From Limiplasma sp964416065 (GTDB taxonomy: Bacteria; Bacillota; Clostridia; Christensenellales; Aristaeellaceae), in NCBI GenBank assembly GCA_964416065.1, contig CAYQCL010000006.1, forward strand, positions 1 through 64,000: a stretch of 64,000 nucleotides of DNA, given 5' to 3'. Every line of letters starts with the position of its first letter. Positions within the stretch are counted from its first letter, which is position 1. The notes beneath the pieces are model-generated. The model saw nothing but the letters and a program-made list of their open reading frames with translations. It did no database searches and was not told where the DNA came from. The position numbers and the translations under genes are program-made. Shown here piece after piece: positions 35,483 through 44,997 of the stretch.

Positions 35483-37681
35483 GTGCTTACTTATATCACC
35501 AACGAATGCATGCCGTTGGAAAAGATGCTGGCGCGGGTGGAAAAGCATCACCCCGGCGAGGGTTGCCAGCTGGTCAAGAAAGCCTATGAGTTCGCCGAGA
35601 ACGCGCACCGTGGGCAGGTGCGCAAGAGCGGCGAGCCGTATTTTATCCATCCGGTATCGGTGGCGAGCATTCTGACGGATCTGATGATTGACGCGCCCAC
35701 CATCGCGGCGGGTTTTCTGCATGATACGGTCGAGGACTGCGAGGGCATCACGCTGGACACCATTCGCGAGGAATTCGGTCAGGAGGTCGCTCAGCTCGTT
35801 GACGGCGTTACCAAGCTGGATAAGCTGGATTTTACCAACCGCGAGGAGCAGAAGGCGGAAAGCCTGCGCAAGATGATTTTGGCCATGAGCAAGGACATCC
35901 GCGTCGTGGTCATCAAGCTGGCCGACAGGCTGCACAATATGCGCACCCTTCGCTTTCAGCCGGAGAGCCGCCAGAAGGCCATCGCTCATGAGACGCTGGA
36001 TATCTATGCGCCTCTGGCGCATCGCCTGGGGATCAATTCCATCAAGTCGGAGCTGGAGGATCTGAGCTTCAAGTACATCGATCCCGTGGCCTTCCATGAC
36101 ATCGCGCAGAAGGTGGGGCTTCGGCGCACGGAGCGCGAGGAAAATATCCGCCTGGTCATTTCCGAGCTGTCCGAGAAGCTGGACGCGCAGAAAATTCGTT
36201 ATGAAATGGACGGACGCCCCAAGCATCTCTACTCCATCTATAAGAAGATGAAGGGGCAGGGCAAAACCTTCGATCAGATTTACGATCTAATCGCCGTGCG
36301 CGTGCTGGTGGACACCGTGCAGGACTGCTATACGGTGCTGGGCATCGTGCATACGCTGTGGAACCAGATACCGGGTCGCTTCAAGGACTATATCAGCGTG
36401 CCCAAGGGTAATATGTACCAAAGCCTGCACACCACTGTCATCGGCGGGCGCAAGATGCCCTTTCCGTTTGAAATTCAGATCCGGACATGGGAGATGCACC
36501 GCGTGGCGGAATTCGGCGTGGCCGCGCATTGGCGCTATAAAGAGGGCGGCGCGGCCGGCGGGGATTTGGACAACAAGCTGTATTGGCTGCGTCAAATCCT
36601 TGATTGGCAGGGGGACACAAGGGACAGCCAGGAATTCATTGATTCGCTGAAAACGGATTTGTTCAGCGAGGAAGTGCTGCTTTTTACGCCCAAGGGCGAC
36701 ATCATGAGCATGCAGCGCGGCGCGACGCCGATCGACTTCGCCTACCGCATCCATTCCGGCGTGGGCAATCATTGTGTGGGCGCGAAGGTCAACGGTCGCA
36801 TCGTGCCGCTGGAAACGGAGCTGCAAACCGGCGATCGCGTGGAGATCATTACCTCGCCATCGTCCAAGGGTCCGGGCACGGATTGGCTGCGCATCGTCAA
36901 GACACAGCAGGCGAAGGCTAAGATCCGCCAGTTCCTCAAGCGCGAGCTAAGGGGCGAAAATGTCGCCAAGGGCCGCGACATGCTGGAGAAGGAGGCCAAG
37001 CGGCGCGGCGTGGCGCTTTCCTCACTCACCAAGCCCGAGTATTACGAGGGCATCCTCAAGCGTTACGCTTTTTCGGACATCAATGATATCTACGGCGCGA
37101 TCGGCTATGGCGGCATTGCCAGCGCGTATGTCATCAGCCGCCTTCTTGAAGAACAGCGCAAGAATGAGACGCCTGCGCTGCCAAAGGTGCAGGAATCGAC
37201 GCACGAGGAGGTGCAAAGCCACCTCGGCAAGCCCACTCATGGCATCTACGTCAAGGGGGAGAGCGGCATGCTGGTGCGCTTTGCCCGTTGCTGCAACCCC
37301 GTCCCCGGGGACGAGATTGTCGGCTATATCACGCGCGGGCGCGGTGTGACGGTTCACAAAGCCGACTGCGTAAACGCCACCAACTCCGAGCGGGAGCGCA
37401 TGGTGGAGGTCAGCTGGGCGAACAGCGACGAGCTCGCGGCCTTCAACGCCTCCATCAACATCATCGCCTATGACCATGTAAGCCTGCTTGGGGAGCTCGC
37501 GCTTTGCATCGGCAACATGGACGTGCCCATCGCGGCGGTTTCGGCCAAGTGCGATGAAAAGAAAAAGACCTGCAACATCACCATGGTCATTCAGGTAAAA
37601 AGCCGCGAGCAGCTTGACCGCGTGTTTACCCAGCTGCACAAGAGAAGCGATATCATCGAGGTCTATCGCAGTTCGACCTGA
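35483..37681 (+). CDS. relA: Bifunctional (p)ppGpp synthetase/hydrolase (RelA/SpoT)
   Basis: Controls the stringent-response alarmone. Domains in order over 732 residues: HD hydrolase with HDTVED (residues 80-85), RelA/SpoT synthetase (RYEMDGRPKHLYSIYKKM, VPKGNMYQSLHTTV), TGS (LFTPKGDIMSMQRGATPIDFAYRI) and C-terminal ACT. Both catalytic sites look intact, as in the long Rsh protein of Bacillota. The start is GTG at 35483 with AGAGGTGG upstream. It lies only 33 bases after the envelope unit and may be read through from it. Confidence 0.96.
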   Translation: MLTYITNECMPLEKMLARVEKHHPGEGCQLVKKAYEFAENAHRGQVRKSGEPYFIHPVSVASILTDLMIDAPTIAAGFLHDTVEDCEGITLDTIREEFGQEVAQLVDGVTKLDKLDFTNREEQKAESLRKMILAMSKDIRVVVIKLADRLHNMRTLRFQPESRQKAIAHETLDIYAPLAHRLGINSIKSELEDLSFKYIDPVAFHDIAQKVGLRRTEREENIRLVISELSEKLDAQKIRYEMDGRPKHLYSIYKKMKGQGKTFDQIYDLIAVRVLVDTVQDCYTVLGIVHTLWNQIPGRFKDYISVPKGNMYQSLHTTVIGGRKMPFPFEIQIRTWEMHRVAEFGVAAHWRYKEGGAAGGDLDNKLYWLRQILDWQGDTRDSQEFIDSLKTDLFSEEVLLFTPKGDIMSMQRGATPIDFAYRIHSGVGNHCVGAKVNGRIVPLETELQTGDRVEIITSPSSKGPGTDWLRIVKTQQAKAKIRQFLKRELRGENVAKGRDMLEKEAKRRGVALSSLTKPEYYEGILKRYAFSDINDIYGAIGYGGIASAYVISRLLEEQRKNETPALPKVQESTHEEVQSHLGKPTHGIYVKGESGMLVRFARCCNPVPGDEIVGYITRGRGVTVHKADCVNATNSERERMVEVSWANSDELAAFNASINIIAYDHVSLLGELALCIGNMDVPIAAVSAKCDEKKKTCNITMVIQVKSREQLDRVFTQLHKRSDIIEVYRSST

Positions 37682-37706
37682 TCAAAAACGAAAGGATGAA
37701 AGGCCA

Positions 37707-39225
37707 ATGCGAACTCGTGATCGGAGGTACATGGCTTGTGGAGCGCTTTGTCTGGCCGTGGCGCTTCTGTGGGGGATAGCCTCCTTTCATAACAACAACC
37801 CCCTCTTCCAGACAGTAGGTCCGGATAACGCTATTTTTCTCTGCATGGGAAAGGGAATCGTGGAGGGCCTGACCCCCTATGTGGATATTACAGAAAACAA
37901 GGGGCCGTTGTTTTTCCTGATGATGGCTTTGCCGCAGGCCATCATTGAGGGGAGTACCGGCGTATATGTGCTGGAGCTTCTCAACATGCTCGGCATCTGC
38001 ATGATTATTCTCATTTGCGCGCGCTGGATGAAAGGCAATTGCTCGATTTTGGCCGCGGCTACCGCCATCTATATGTATCTTTCTTCTTCTGATATAGACA
38101 GCAACTTCTGCGAGGAATATGATTTGTTTTTTCTTCTGCTGGGCGTCGCCGTTGTCCTTCATGCGTTTATGGAACGGACACGCGGTGAGAAGTGGCGGGC
38201 GTTCATACTGGGAGTTGCCACGGCGGGAATTGCTTTGATCAAGATTAGCGACATTCTGGGATTGGGCGTTACGGTGCTGTTTTACCTGGCCTATGTGATT
38301 CGCGAAAAAAAGAATATATGGCGTGAGGCTCTGCGCTATTTTGCGGGTCTGGCGGTCATTTGTGTTCCGGTATTTTTCTATCTTTGGCGTGTGGACGCCA
38401 TTGGCCCGATGTTTCGCGAATATATCCTGAACAATTTTGACCATGTTGAATCGGCCAAGGACGTCGGCTTTTGGGAAATACGACGTTACATAATGAAAGG
38501 CAGCTACGGCTCGCTGAGCGTGCTTCCCGTGCTGATGATGGCTGTTGCGGCGGTTTTGCGGCTGCTTGCGCGTCGTGTCTCGCGGGAGAGCGTGAAGCAT
38601 GAAACCACGCTGCTGATCTATGCGGTATTGTTCTCCATTGCAAATATGCTAGGGGCGTATGTGGCAGGAACAGGCTTTCATCAGTATCTGGTAATGGGAA
38701 TCGCCACGAAGGTGCTTGCTTGCCTGATCGGATTGAGTGCTCTACTGAAGATCATCAACATGAGATTTTCGTGGATGATATGGCCCGAACGCGTGATTGC
38801 TTTGGCTTTGGGACTGATGCTTGCAATTCCAAGCATAGAGGCGCTATCGCCTGAAAGGCTGAAGCAGGCTGAAGCGGAAAGAAAAGCGCAATTCGAAATT
38901 CAGCAGGAATTTCTGCCGGAACTGGAGGGGTGCGAAACGGTCTATACCATTGGCGTCACGCCCAGCTGGTATTGGTATACGGGATATCAGTCGGCCTTCC
39001 GCTACTATAATCTCAAGGCCTTTATTACGGATAACGTGGGGGGAGGGTCTGGAATACGAATTTGAAGAATTCATCTCGCAGGGAACGGTGGAAATGCTTG
39101 TTCTTCAGAAAGATCTTGAAAATTATCGAGGAATCTTGACCAATGAAACCATTGATTATATTGGAAATAATTATGAAATCGTTATGTGGGACAGCCTGGA
39201 GCGCCTTTTGCTCAGGCAGATCTGA
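37707..39225 (+). pseudogene. GT-C-like polytopic membrane protein, frameshifted near the 3' end
   Basis: The main frame codes 452 residues with about ten membrane spans. An early loop, PYVDITENKGPLFF, resembles the first outside loop of family 39-type glycosyltransferases. The frame breaks at a G6 tract (39038-39043) and ends at 39065. The other frame continues with GEGLEYEFEEFISQG to the stop at 39225. Removing one G gives a single protein of about 505 residues, and the 1519-base span is one more than a multiple of three. It lies between relA and dtd. Either a homopolymer error or a recent mutation; the truncated form lacks only its C-terminal soluble tail. Confidence 0.75.
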
Positions 39226-39243
39226 GAATAGGGGTGAAAGCCA

Positions 39244-39693
39244 ATGCGCGCGGTTATTCAGCGTGTAACGCAGGCCGCCGTCCGCGTCGAGGACAGGACG
39301 GTCGGAGAAATCGGGAAGGGCTTTCTCGTGCTGATCGGCGTGGAAGAGGGCGATACCGAGACAGATCGAAAATACATTGCTCAGAAGGTGCCGAACCTGC
39401 GGATCTTTGAGGATGAGAATGGAAAGATGAACCGCTCGCTTTTGGATATCGGCGGGGAGATTTTGGCGGTGAGCCAGTTTACGCTTCTGGGCGACGCGCG
39501 CGGGGGACGGCGGCCCAGCTTCATCGCTGCAGCGAGACCGGAGACCGCGAATCCAATGTATGAAGCGCTGGTCTCCGATTGGCGCGCGTGCGGCGTCAGG
39601 GTGGACATGGGCGTGTTTGGCGCGGATATGAAGGTCAGCCTCGTCAACGATGGGCCTGTGACGATCCTGCTCGATTCGCACAGACTGTTTTAA
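39244..39693 (+). CDS. dtd: D-aminoacyl-tRNA deacylase
   Basis: Removes D-amino acids wrongly attached to tRNA. The 149-residue length is typical. The start MRAVIQRVTQAAVRV, the SQFTLLGD motif and the cis-Gly-Pro motif in VNDGPVTI are canonical. It is often found beside relA/spoT in Bacillota, as here. An AGGGGTGAAAG site precedes the ATG. Confidence 0.96.
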   Translation: MRAVIQRVTQAAVRVEDRTVGEIGKGFLVLIGVEEGDTETDRKYIAQKVPNLRIFEDENGKMNRSLLDIGGEILAVSQFTLLGDARGGRRPSFIAAARPETANPMYEALVSDWRACGVRVDMGVFGADMKVSLVNDGPVTILLDSHRLF

Positions 39694-39717
39694 GCGCGAT
39701 ACAAAGGAGCGATCCGT

Positions 39718-40329
39718 ATGCCAGGGATCAGGGTTGAGTGGGTGACGGTGGGAGATTTTTCCGTCAATTGCTATATTGTGAAAAATGAAGAAACCGGCGG
39801 ATGCGTGATCGTTGACCCGGGCGCGGAGGCGAAGAAGATCACCAGCGCCGTAGGCGTATCAAAGCCTGCCGCAGTGCTGCTCACTCACGCGCATTGTGAT
39901 CATATCGGAGCGGTGGACGAGCTTTGCGGTCGTTTTGATATCCCGCTATACGTCCACGAGGAGGACGCCCCAAAGCTGGTTGACTCCAACGCGAACGTGG
40001 CGACATACTTCGGCCTTGAGATGACGGTGAAGACCGTCCCACGCCTGCTTCATGGCGGGGAAACGGTGACGCTGGCGGATATCCCGTTTCAGGTGCTGCA
40101 TACGCCCGGGCACAGCGTCGGCAGCGTCTGTTATCTCCTGCCGGAAAATCAGGGCGTTTTAACAGGAGACACGCTTTTTGCGCACGGCTATGGCCGAACG
40201 GATTTTCCCGACGGCAGCTTTGCGCAGATCCGTCAGTCGCTTAAGACGTTGTTCCTTCTCACCCCCAGGCTTCGGGCTTATCCCGGCCATGACGAAATCG
40301 GCTGGGTGGGACGAGGGGAGGAAGCATGA
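39718..40329 (+). CDS. MBL-fold metallo-hydrolase (glyoxalase II-like)
   Basis: A 203-residue metallo-beta-lactamase-fold hydrolase. The zinc motif THAHCDHIG (residues 56-64), HTPGHSVG, TGDTLFAHGYGR and the C-terminal PGHD supply all the metal ligands. Size and motifs match the short YcbL/glyoxalase-II-like group. In this gene order (relA, dtd, MBL, hemZ) it is a conserved Clostridia housekeeping gene. It overlaps hemZ by four bases. Confidence 0.92.
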   Translation: MPGIRVEWVTVGDFSVNCYIVKNEETGGCVIVDPGAEAKKITSAVGVSKPAAVLLTHAHCDHIGAVDELCGRFDIPLYVHEEDAPKLVDSNANVATYFGLEMTVKTVPRLLHGGETVTLADIPFQVLHTPGHSVGSVCYLLPENQGVLTGDTLFAHGYGRTDFPDGSFAQIRQSLKTLFLLTPRLRAYPGHDEIGWVGRGEEA

Positions 40330-41825
40330 TGGAGCGGGTGAATATCGCGCTGTACACGCCGGTCGAGGAACTTTTCAATGATTTCTGCGATGTGCTGAAG
40401 CTTTTTTTCGCGGTGGATGGCTTTGAGGTGAATCCATCCGAGGACGGAGAGGCTGAGCCGCTTTGGCATACGTATCTGGAGCACGAGGATGGGATGGCGG
40501 AAACGGGCTTTCGATTCCGCGAGAGGGAGATAAGGCGGGAGGCAAGGCTGTCGGCGCCGACGGACTTTGCCGATCCAAGGCGGTTTCAGGTGACGCGGAA
40601 GCGGATACGCAAGCGTCTGTGCAAGAGCGCGCTATATGAGCTTCTCAAGGAGATCACCGGCGTTCGTCCTCCATGGGGCTCGCTTACAGGCATCCGGCCC
40701 ACACGGCTTTTTTATGAGCGGCTTGCCGAGGGGATGTCAATGAATGAGGCCGTGCTTGCGATGCGGAGCATGTTTGACGTAAGCGCCGAAAAGGCCGAGA
40801 TGCTCAAAGAGATTGTCTTGGAGCAGAGGAAGCTTCCCGCCCCGAGTGAGAACGAGGCGGATGTGTATATTTCCGTCCCCTTTTGCCGTACGCGCTGCGC
40901 CTATTGCTCCTTCCCAGGCGAGGCTGTGGGCAAGGGCAAGCTGATCGAGCCTTATCTCCAGGCGCTTTTGTGGGAGATGGCGGAGGGCGCTAGACTGCTC
41001 GAGCAAAGCGGACGGCGGCTTCGGGCGCTCTATGTGGGCGGCGGCACGCCGTCGGCGCTTTCGGAGGACGACTTTGCCCGCTTGCTGGACGAAACGCTGC
41101 GTCTTTTTCCAAACGCGCGTGAATATACGGTGGAGGCGGGACGCCCCGATACCATCACGCGTGAAAAGCTCAGGACGCTCAAACGCCTGGGAATCGGGCG
41201 CGTCAGCATCAACCCGCAAACGATGAACGACAAGACCCTGCGCGCGATCGGCCGCGACCATACCGCCCGCCAGACGGAGGAGGCGTTTTTCCTCGCTCGC
41301 GAGCTAGGATTTGAGGACATCAACATGGATGTCATCGCAGGTCTGCCGGGCGAGGAAGCCTACGACTTCGCTCACACCATGGAGGCGGTGCGGAGGCTTT
41401 CCCCGGACAGCCTGACCGTGCATACCCTCGCCATTAAGCGCTCAAGCCGCCTGAATCTGGAGCGCGCGCCCCTACCGGATGGGCGGGTCGCCGCCGAAAT
41501 GGTACGGCTTGGGGAGGAGACCGCCGCCGCGCTGGGTCTCAGGCCCTATTACCTCTACCGTCAAAAATACATGGCGGGTCAGCAGCAGAATGTCGGCTAT
41601 GCCCGGGCGGGAGCGGCGTGCTTATATAATGTGGACATCATGGAGGAAAACACCTCCATTCTCGCGATGGGCGCGGGCGCGATCAGCAAGCGCGTGTATC
41701 CTGATCGGGAGCTGCGCATCGTGCGCGCGCCGAATGTGACCAACGTATCGGTTTATATCGACCGCGTCATGGAAATGGCGCGGCGAAAAAAGGAACTCTT
41801 TTTAGGAACGGAGGGAAGCCCATGA
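40326..41825 (+). CDS. hemZ: Coproporphyrinogen III oxidase-like radical SAM protein (HemZ)
   Basis: A 499-residue HemZ-type protein. An N-terminal HemZ-specific domain of about 170 residues precedes the radical SAM core with CRTRCAYC, which binds the 4Fe-4S cluster, and the SAM-site segment YVGGGTPSAL. The C-terminal HemN-like part includes YLYRQKYMAGQQQNVGY. Named for anaerobic haem synthesis, but many anaerobes carry it without the rest of that pathway, so the true reaction here is open. It overlaps glpK by four bases. Confidence 0.92.
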   Translation: MMERVNIALYTPVEELFNDFCDVLKLFFAVDGFEVNPSEDGEAEPLWHTYLEHEDGMAETGFRFREREIRREARLSAPTDFADPRRFQVTRKRIRKRLCKSALYELLKEITGVRPPWGSLTGIRPTRLFYERLAEGMSMNEAVLAMRSMFDVSAEKAEMLKEIVLEQRKLPAPSENEADVYISVPFCRTRCAYCSFPGEAVGKGKLIEPYLQALLWEMAEGARLLEQSGRRLRALYVGGGTPSALSEDDFARLLDETLRLFPNAREYTVEAGRPDTITREKLRTLKRLGIGRVSINPQTMNDKTLRAIGRDHTARQTEEAFFLARELGFEDINMDVIAGLPGEEAYDFAHTMEAVRRLSPDSLTVHTLAIKRSSRLNLERAPLPDGRVAAEMVRLGEETAAALGLRPYYLYRQKYMAGQQQNVGYARAGAACLYNVDIMEENTSILAMGAGAISKRVYPDRELRIVRAPNVTNVSVYIDRVMEMARRKKELFLGTEGSP

Positions 41826-43315
41826 GTATCTTGGTAGCCTTAGACCAGGGAACGACGTCCAGCCGCGCGATCGTGTTCGACGAGCATGGAAACACGCTCG
41901 CCTCGCACGCGATCGAGTTTCAGCAGCACTATCCGCATCCGGGCTGGGTGGAGCATGATCCGGACGATATTCTCAACACCCAGACCGAAGCGCTCAAAAG
42001 GGCCGTGGAGAAGAGCGGTGTGGACGTGCGCGACATCGCGGCAATCGGCATCACCAACCAGCGTGAGACCACGCTTCTTTGGGAAAAAAGCACGGGTCGC
42101 TGCGTCCATAACGCCATTGTCTGGCAATGCCGCCGTACCGCGCCCTATGTGGAAAGGCTGATACAGGACGGCTGCGGTGAAATGATCCGAAAGAAGACCG
42201 GCCTTGTGCCGGACGCCTATTTCAGCGGCACAAAGCTGGCCTATCTGCTGGATACGCTCTCCCTGCATGAGCGCGCTGAGAAAGGTGAGCTGTGCTTCGG
42301 CACGGTGGACTCGTTTCTCGCGTGGCATCTGGTGGAGGGACGACCACATGTGACGGACGCCACCAACGCCGCCCGCACGATGCTCTTCAACCTGCGCACG
42401 CAGGAGTGGGACGACGAGCTTTTGCGGATGCTCAACATTCCCCGCGCGGTGCTGCCGGAGGTGGTCGACAGCGCGCAGGTGATCGGCACGCTGCGCCCTG
42501 AGATTCTTGGACGTCCTATCCCCGTCGCCGCGATGGCGGGCGATCAGCACGCGTCGCTGTTTGGACAGGCATGCTTTGAACCCGGGATGGTCAAGAACAC
42601 CTACGGTACGGGATGCTTCATGCTTATGAACACGGGCGACGTGCCGGTGGAAAGCGAGAACGGCCTGGTGACCACCATGGCATGGCGTCTGGGCGGCAAG
42701 CCTGCCTACGCGTTGGAAGGCAGCGTGTTCATGGGCGGCGCGACGGTGCAATGGCTGCGCGACGAGATGGGCTTGATCCAGACCGCCGCCGAGAGTGAAA
42801 AGCTGGCCGAAAGCGTTCCGGACACGGCGGGCGTGTTCCTCGTTCCCGCGTTTACGGGCCTTGGCGCGCCCTATTGGGACATGTATAGCCGTGGAACCAT
42901 CGTGGGCATGACGCGCGGCACCAACCGCGCCCATATCGTGCGCGCCGCGTTGGAGGCGATCTGCTACCAGAGCTGCGACCTCTACCGCGCGATGGTCGCC
43001 GATCGCGGAAACCGTGCGCCCAGGCAGATGAACGTGGACGGCGGCGCGAGCGCGAACGGCTTCATGATGCAGTTCCAGGCAGATATTCTCGGTCTGCCGG
43101 TCGTGAGGCCCGCAGTGCTGGAAACGACGGCGCTTGGCGCGGCCCTGCTCGCGGGCATCGGCGTAGGGCTCTATCAAAGCAAGGAAGAGGCCGCCGCCAT
43201 GGTTCGACCCGACCTCACCTTCCATCCTCGGATGGCAGAAAAGGATCGTGATCTGGCCCTCTATGGCTGGCATCGCGCGGTGGAACGCAGCCGAGGGTGG
43301 GTGGAGAACAAGTAG
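41822..43315 (+). CDS. glpK: Glycerol kinase
   Basis: Phosphorylates glycerol to glycerol-3-phosphate. The 497-residue protein has the full family pattern: DQGTTSSRAIVFDEHG, VGITNQRETT-type segment (IGITNQRETTLLW), MAGDQHASLFGQACF, GTGCFMLMNTG and VDGGASANGFMMQFQ. It is the last gene of a run starting at relA and overlaps hemZ by four bases. A terminator follows. No facilitator (glpF) or dehydrogenase is adjacent. Confidence 0.97.
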   Translation: MSILVALDQGTTSSRAIVFDEHGNTLASHAIEFQQHYPHPGWVEHDPDDILNTQTEALKRAVEKSGVDVRDIAAIGITNQRETTLLWEKSTGRCVHNAIVWQCRRTAPYVERLIQDGCGEMIRKKTGLVPDAYFSGTKLAYLLDTLSLHERAEKGELCFGTVDSFLAWHLVEGRPHVTDATNAARTMLFNLRTQEWDDELLRMLNIPRAVLPEVVDSAQVIGTLRPEILGRPIPVAAMAGDQHASLFGQACFEPGMVKNTYGTGCFMLMNTGDVPVESENGLVTTMAWRLGGKPAYALEGSVFMGGATVQWLRDEMGLIQTAAESEKLAESVPDTAGVFLVPAFTGLGAPYWDMYSRGTIVGMTRGTNRAHIVRAALEAICYQSCDLYRAMVADRGNRAPRQMNVDGGASANGFMMQFQADILGLPVVRPAVLETTALGAALLAGIGVGLYQSKEEAAAMVRPDLTFHPRMAEKDRDLALYGWHRAVERSRGWVENK

Positions 43316-43351
43316 GTTGATTCTGTCTAAAACGAAATGATCGAAACGCGC

Positions 43352-43397
43352 AAGGGATAGGGAGCGTCTTTCCATGGAGAGAGACGATCCCTTTTTT
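43352..43397 (+). terminator. Rho-independent terminator after glpK
   Basis: AAGGGAT (43352-43358) pairs with ATCCCTT (43387-43393), with an inner CGTCT/AGACG stem, followed by a run of T ending at 43397. It lies 37 bases after the glpK stop. Confidence 0.7.
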
Positions 43398-43429
43398 GTT
43401 TTCTATAGGGTTTCTTGAAGCGTAGGGGG

Positions 43430-43983
43430 TTGAATGCCGCGGCGAATGACAAACGGTTTCGGGGATGAATGCCACTTTCATTTGCAAAACTATTATCCAG
43501 AATCGTCCAGATCAATTTCAATTCCTCTGTGGAGCTTCCGGGTGTTTCTTCCACGGTTGCGAAGGTTCTGCGATGATTGATCGCTTTGATATGGGCTGAA
43601 TCCGTATGGAGGTTTTTTCCTCCTACAAGTCCAATACACCAATATTTCATGCAATATTTGCTCGCAATATGGTTATCTCTGAACCGCCGCACATAGTTCA
43701 TACTGATCGTCGAATGATCAGGATCCGTCAGTCCAGAAAACATTTGAACACAATATTCTCATTCACTGTCTGCGCCAATTTCGCCTTCGACTTGATTCCA
43801 TATAAACAGCATACGAAACAGCAGTTCAATGGCAGGACGTCCATTATCCGGACAGTATAAATCCTTGCATAAATCATAAATAAAGCTGAAATCCACCGTG
43901 TGATCGATCTTCCGCAACCGATGATCCTATGGTACCAGTTCATCCATAAGGATGACTTCATACTCTGCTTGCTTCAGGCTCGA
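43430..43983 (-). pseudogene. IS1182-like transposase, 5' remnant with frameshifts
   Basis: Read on the minus strand, shifting frames give pieces in the order expected for an IS1182-type transposase N-terminus. These are LKQAEYEVILMDELVP then a stop, DHRLRKIDHTVDFSFIYDL, LYCPDNGRPAIELL, YGIKSKAKLAQTVNENIV, LTDPDHSTISMNYVRRF, and GLVGGKNLHTDSAHIKA. The catalytic C-terminal half is absent, so only about 180 residues' worth remain. The lower GC content fits an acquired element. It is a dead fragment between glpK and the SIS gene. Confidence 0.75.
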
Positions 43984-44310
43984 CTTTTCTTGCAGCGTCC
44001 GGCTTACTTCCTTATTCTGTTATATTCGCACCTCTTTTTCTTCTCTTGCTTTCTTCCTTTTTATTCCTTATTGCAAGCTCCCGCCGCCAGGCGGGAGCTT
44101 GTCGATGGGCTAAGCCACGTTCCAAATGCTGCTTGAAAGTGGACTTTTTTACTGTCTAAACCATGTAAACTAATTCCGCAGCAGCTCCTTCAAGCCGGTA
44201 AATGCTATAAGACGCGTCCGTCCGTTCTGACACGTCTATGCGTCGAAAGAGGAGGGCACCTTCGGGGCTTCAATGTGGCAAGGCTTGTTCCCACAATCTA
44301 TTCATTGTTC
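43984..44310. other. Gene-free stretch with a perfect hairpin
   Basis: No supportable gene. It holds a pyrimidine-rich run and a perfect 11-bp inverted repeat, AAGCTCCCGCC (44075-44085) with GGCGGGAGCTT (44090-44100), separated by four bases. There is no T-tract on either side, so it is not a standard terminator. It may mark the edge of the decayed mobile element. Confidence 0.5.
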
Positions 44311-44955
44311 TTAGCCGAAGAATTCCTCCTCAAGCATGAGACAAAGCGTATGCCAGACGGGGAGATGCAGCTCCTGAATCAGATATGTGTCCCGCTCCGG
44401 TACGGCGATCAGAACATCCGAGCGTGCGCCGATGTCACGCCCCTGCTCACCCGTCATGCCGATGACCCGCATGCCCCGCGCATGGGCCGCAATACAGGCG
44501 AGCAGGACGTTTCGTGAACGGCCAGAGGTGGAGAGGGCAAGCAGCACGTCCCCAGGACGTCCGTGTCCCCATACTTGCTGTGCGTAAATCATGTCGGGCG
44601 CGACATCGTTGCTGTAGGCGGTGGTCAGCGCGACCTCGCTGGCGAGGGAAATGGCGGGCAGGGCGTTCTGCAGATGCGACGCGATGTAGCCGCCGTATTC
44701 CGGATCGAGGGAAAGAAGCGTTGCCTCGTCCGCCGCCCCGATATGGCGGGGAAGGATGAAACCCTTCATCAACTCGCCTACAATATGCTGCCCATCCGCG
44801 CAGCTTCCGCCGTTTCCGCAGATGAGCAGCCTGCCATCCTTGCGGTAGCTAGCTATCAGCAGCTGGACGGCCTTTTGGATGTCCCCCTCGCAGACGGACA
44901 GTTCCGCATGGCGCGCAAGCAGGGCGTCAAGGAGGGAGGATGTGGATGATTTCAT
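44311..44955 (-). CDS. SIS-domain phosphosugar isomerase (GmhA/DiaA-like)
   Basis: A 214-residue single-SIS protein. Motifs ICGNGGSCADGQH and ALSTSGRSRNVLLA define the phosphosugar site, and the size and ELHLPVWHTLCLMLEEEFFG end resemble sedoheptulose-7-phosphate isomerase (GmhA). No heptose pathway genes are nearby. It lies 42 bases after the deoR-type gene and beside a phosphosugar-type transporter and aldolase, so a catabolic isomerase is more likely. Substrate unknown. Confidence 0.87.
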   Translation of the reverse strand: MKSSTSSLLDALLARHAELSVCEGDIQKAVQLLIASYRKDGRLLICGNGGSCADGQHIVGELMKGFILPRHIGAADEATLLSLDPEYGGYIASHLQNALPAISLASEVALTTAYSNDVAPDMIYAQQVWGHGRPGDVLLALSTSGRSRNVLLACIAAHARGMRVIGMTGEQGRDIGARSDVLIAVPERDTYLIQELHLPVWHTLCLMLEEEFFG

Positions 44956-44997
44956 ATGTGTTCATGCCTTTCCATATACCAAAGTGTTTTGAGAAAA

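Noticed and set aside
44075..44100. Rho-independent terminator
   Set aside because: The stem is perfect but neither side has a T-tract, and it is far from the ends of the flanking genes.
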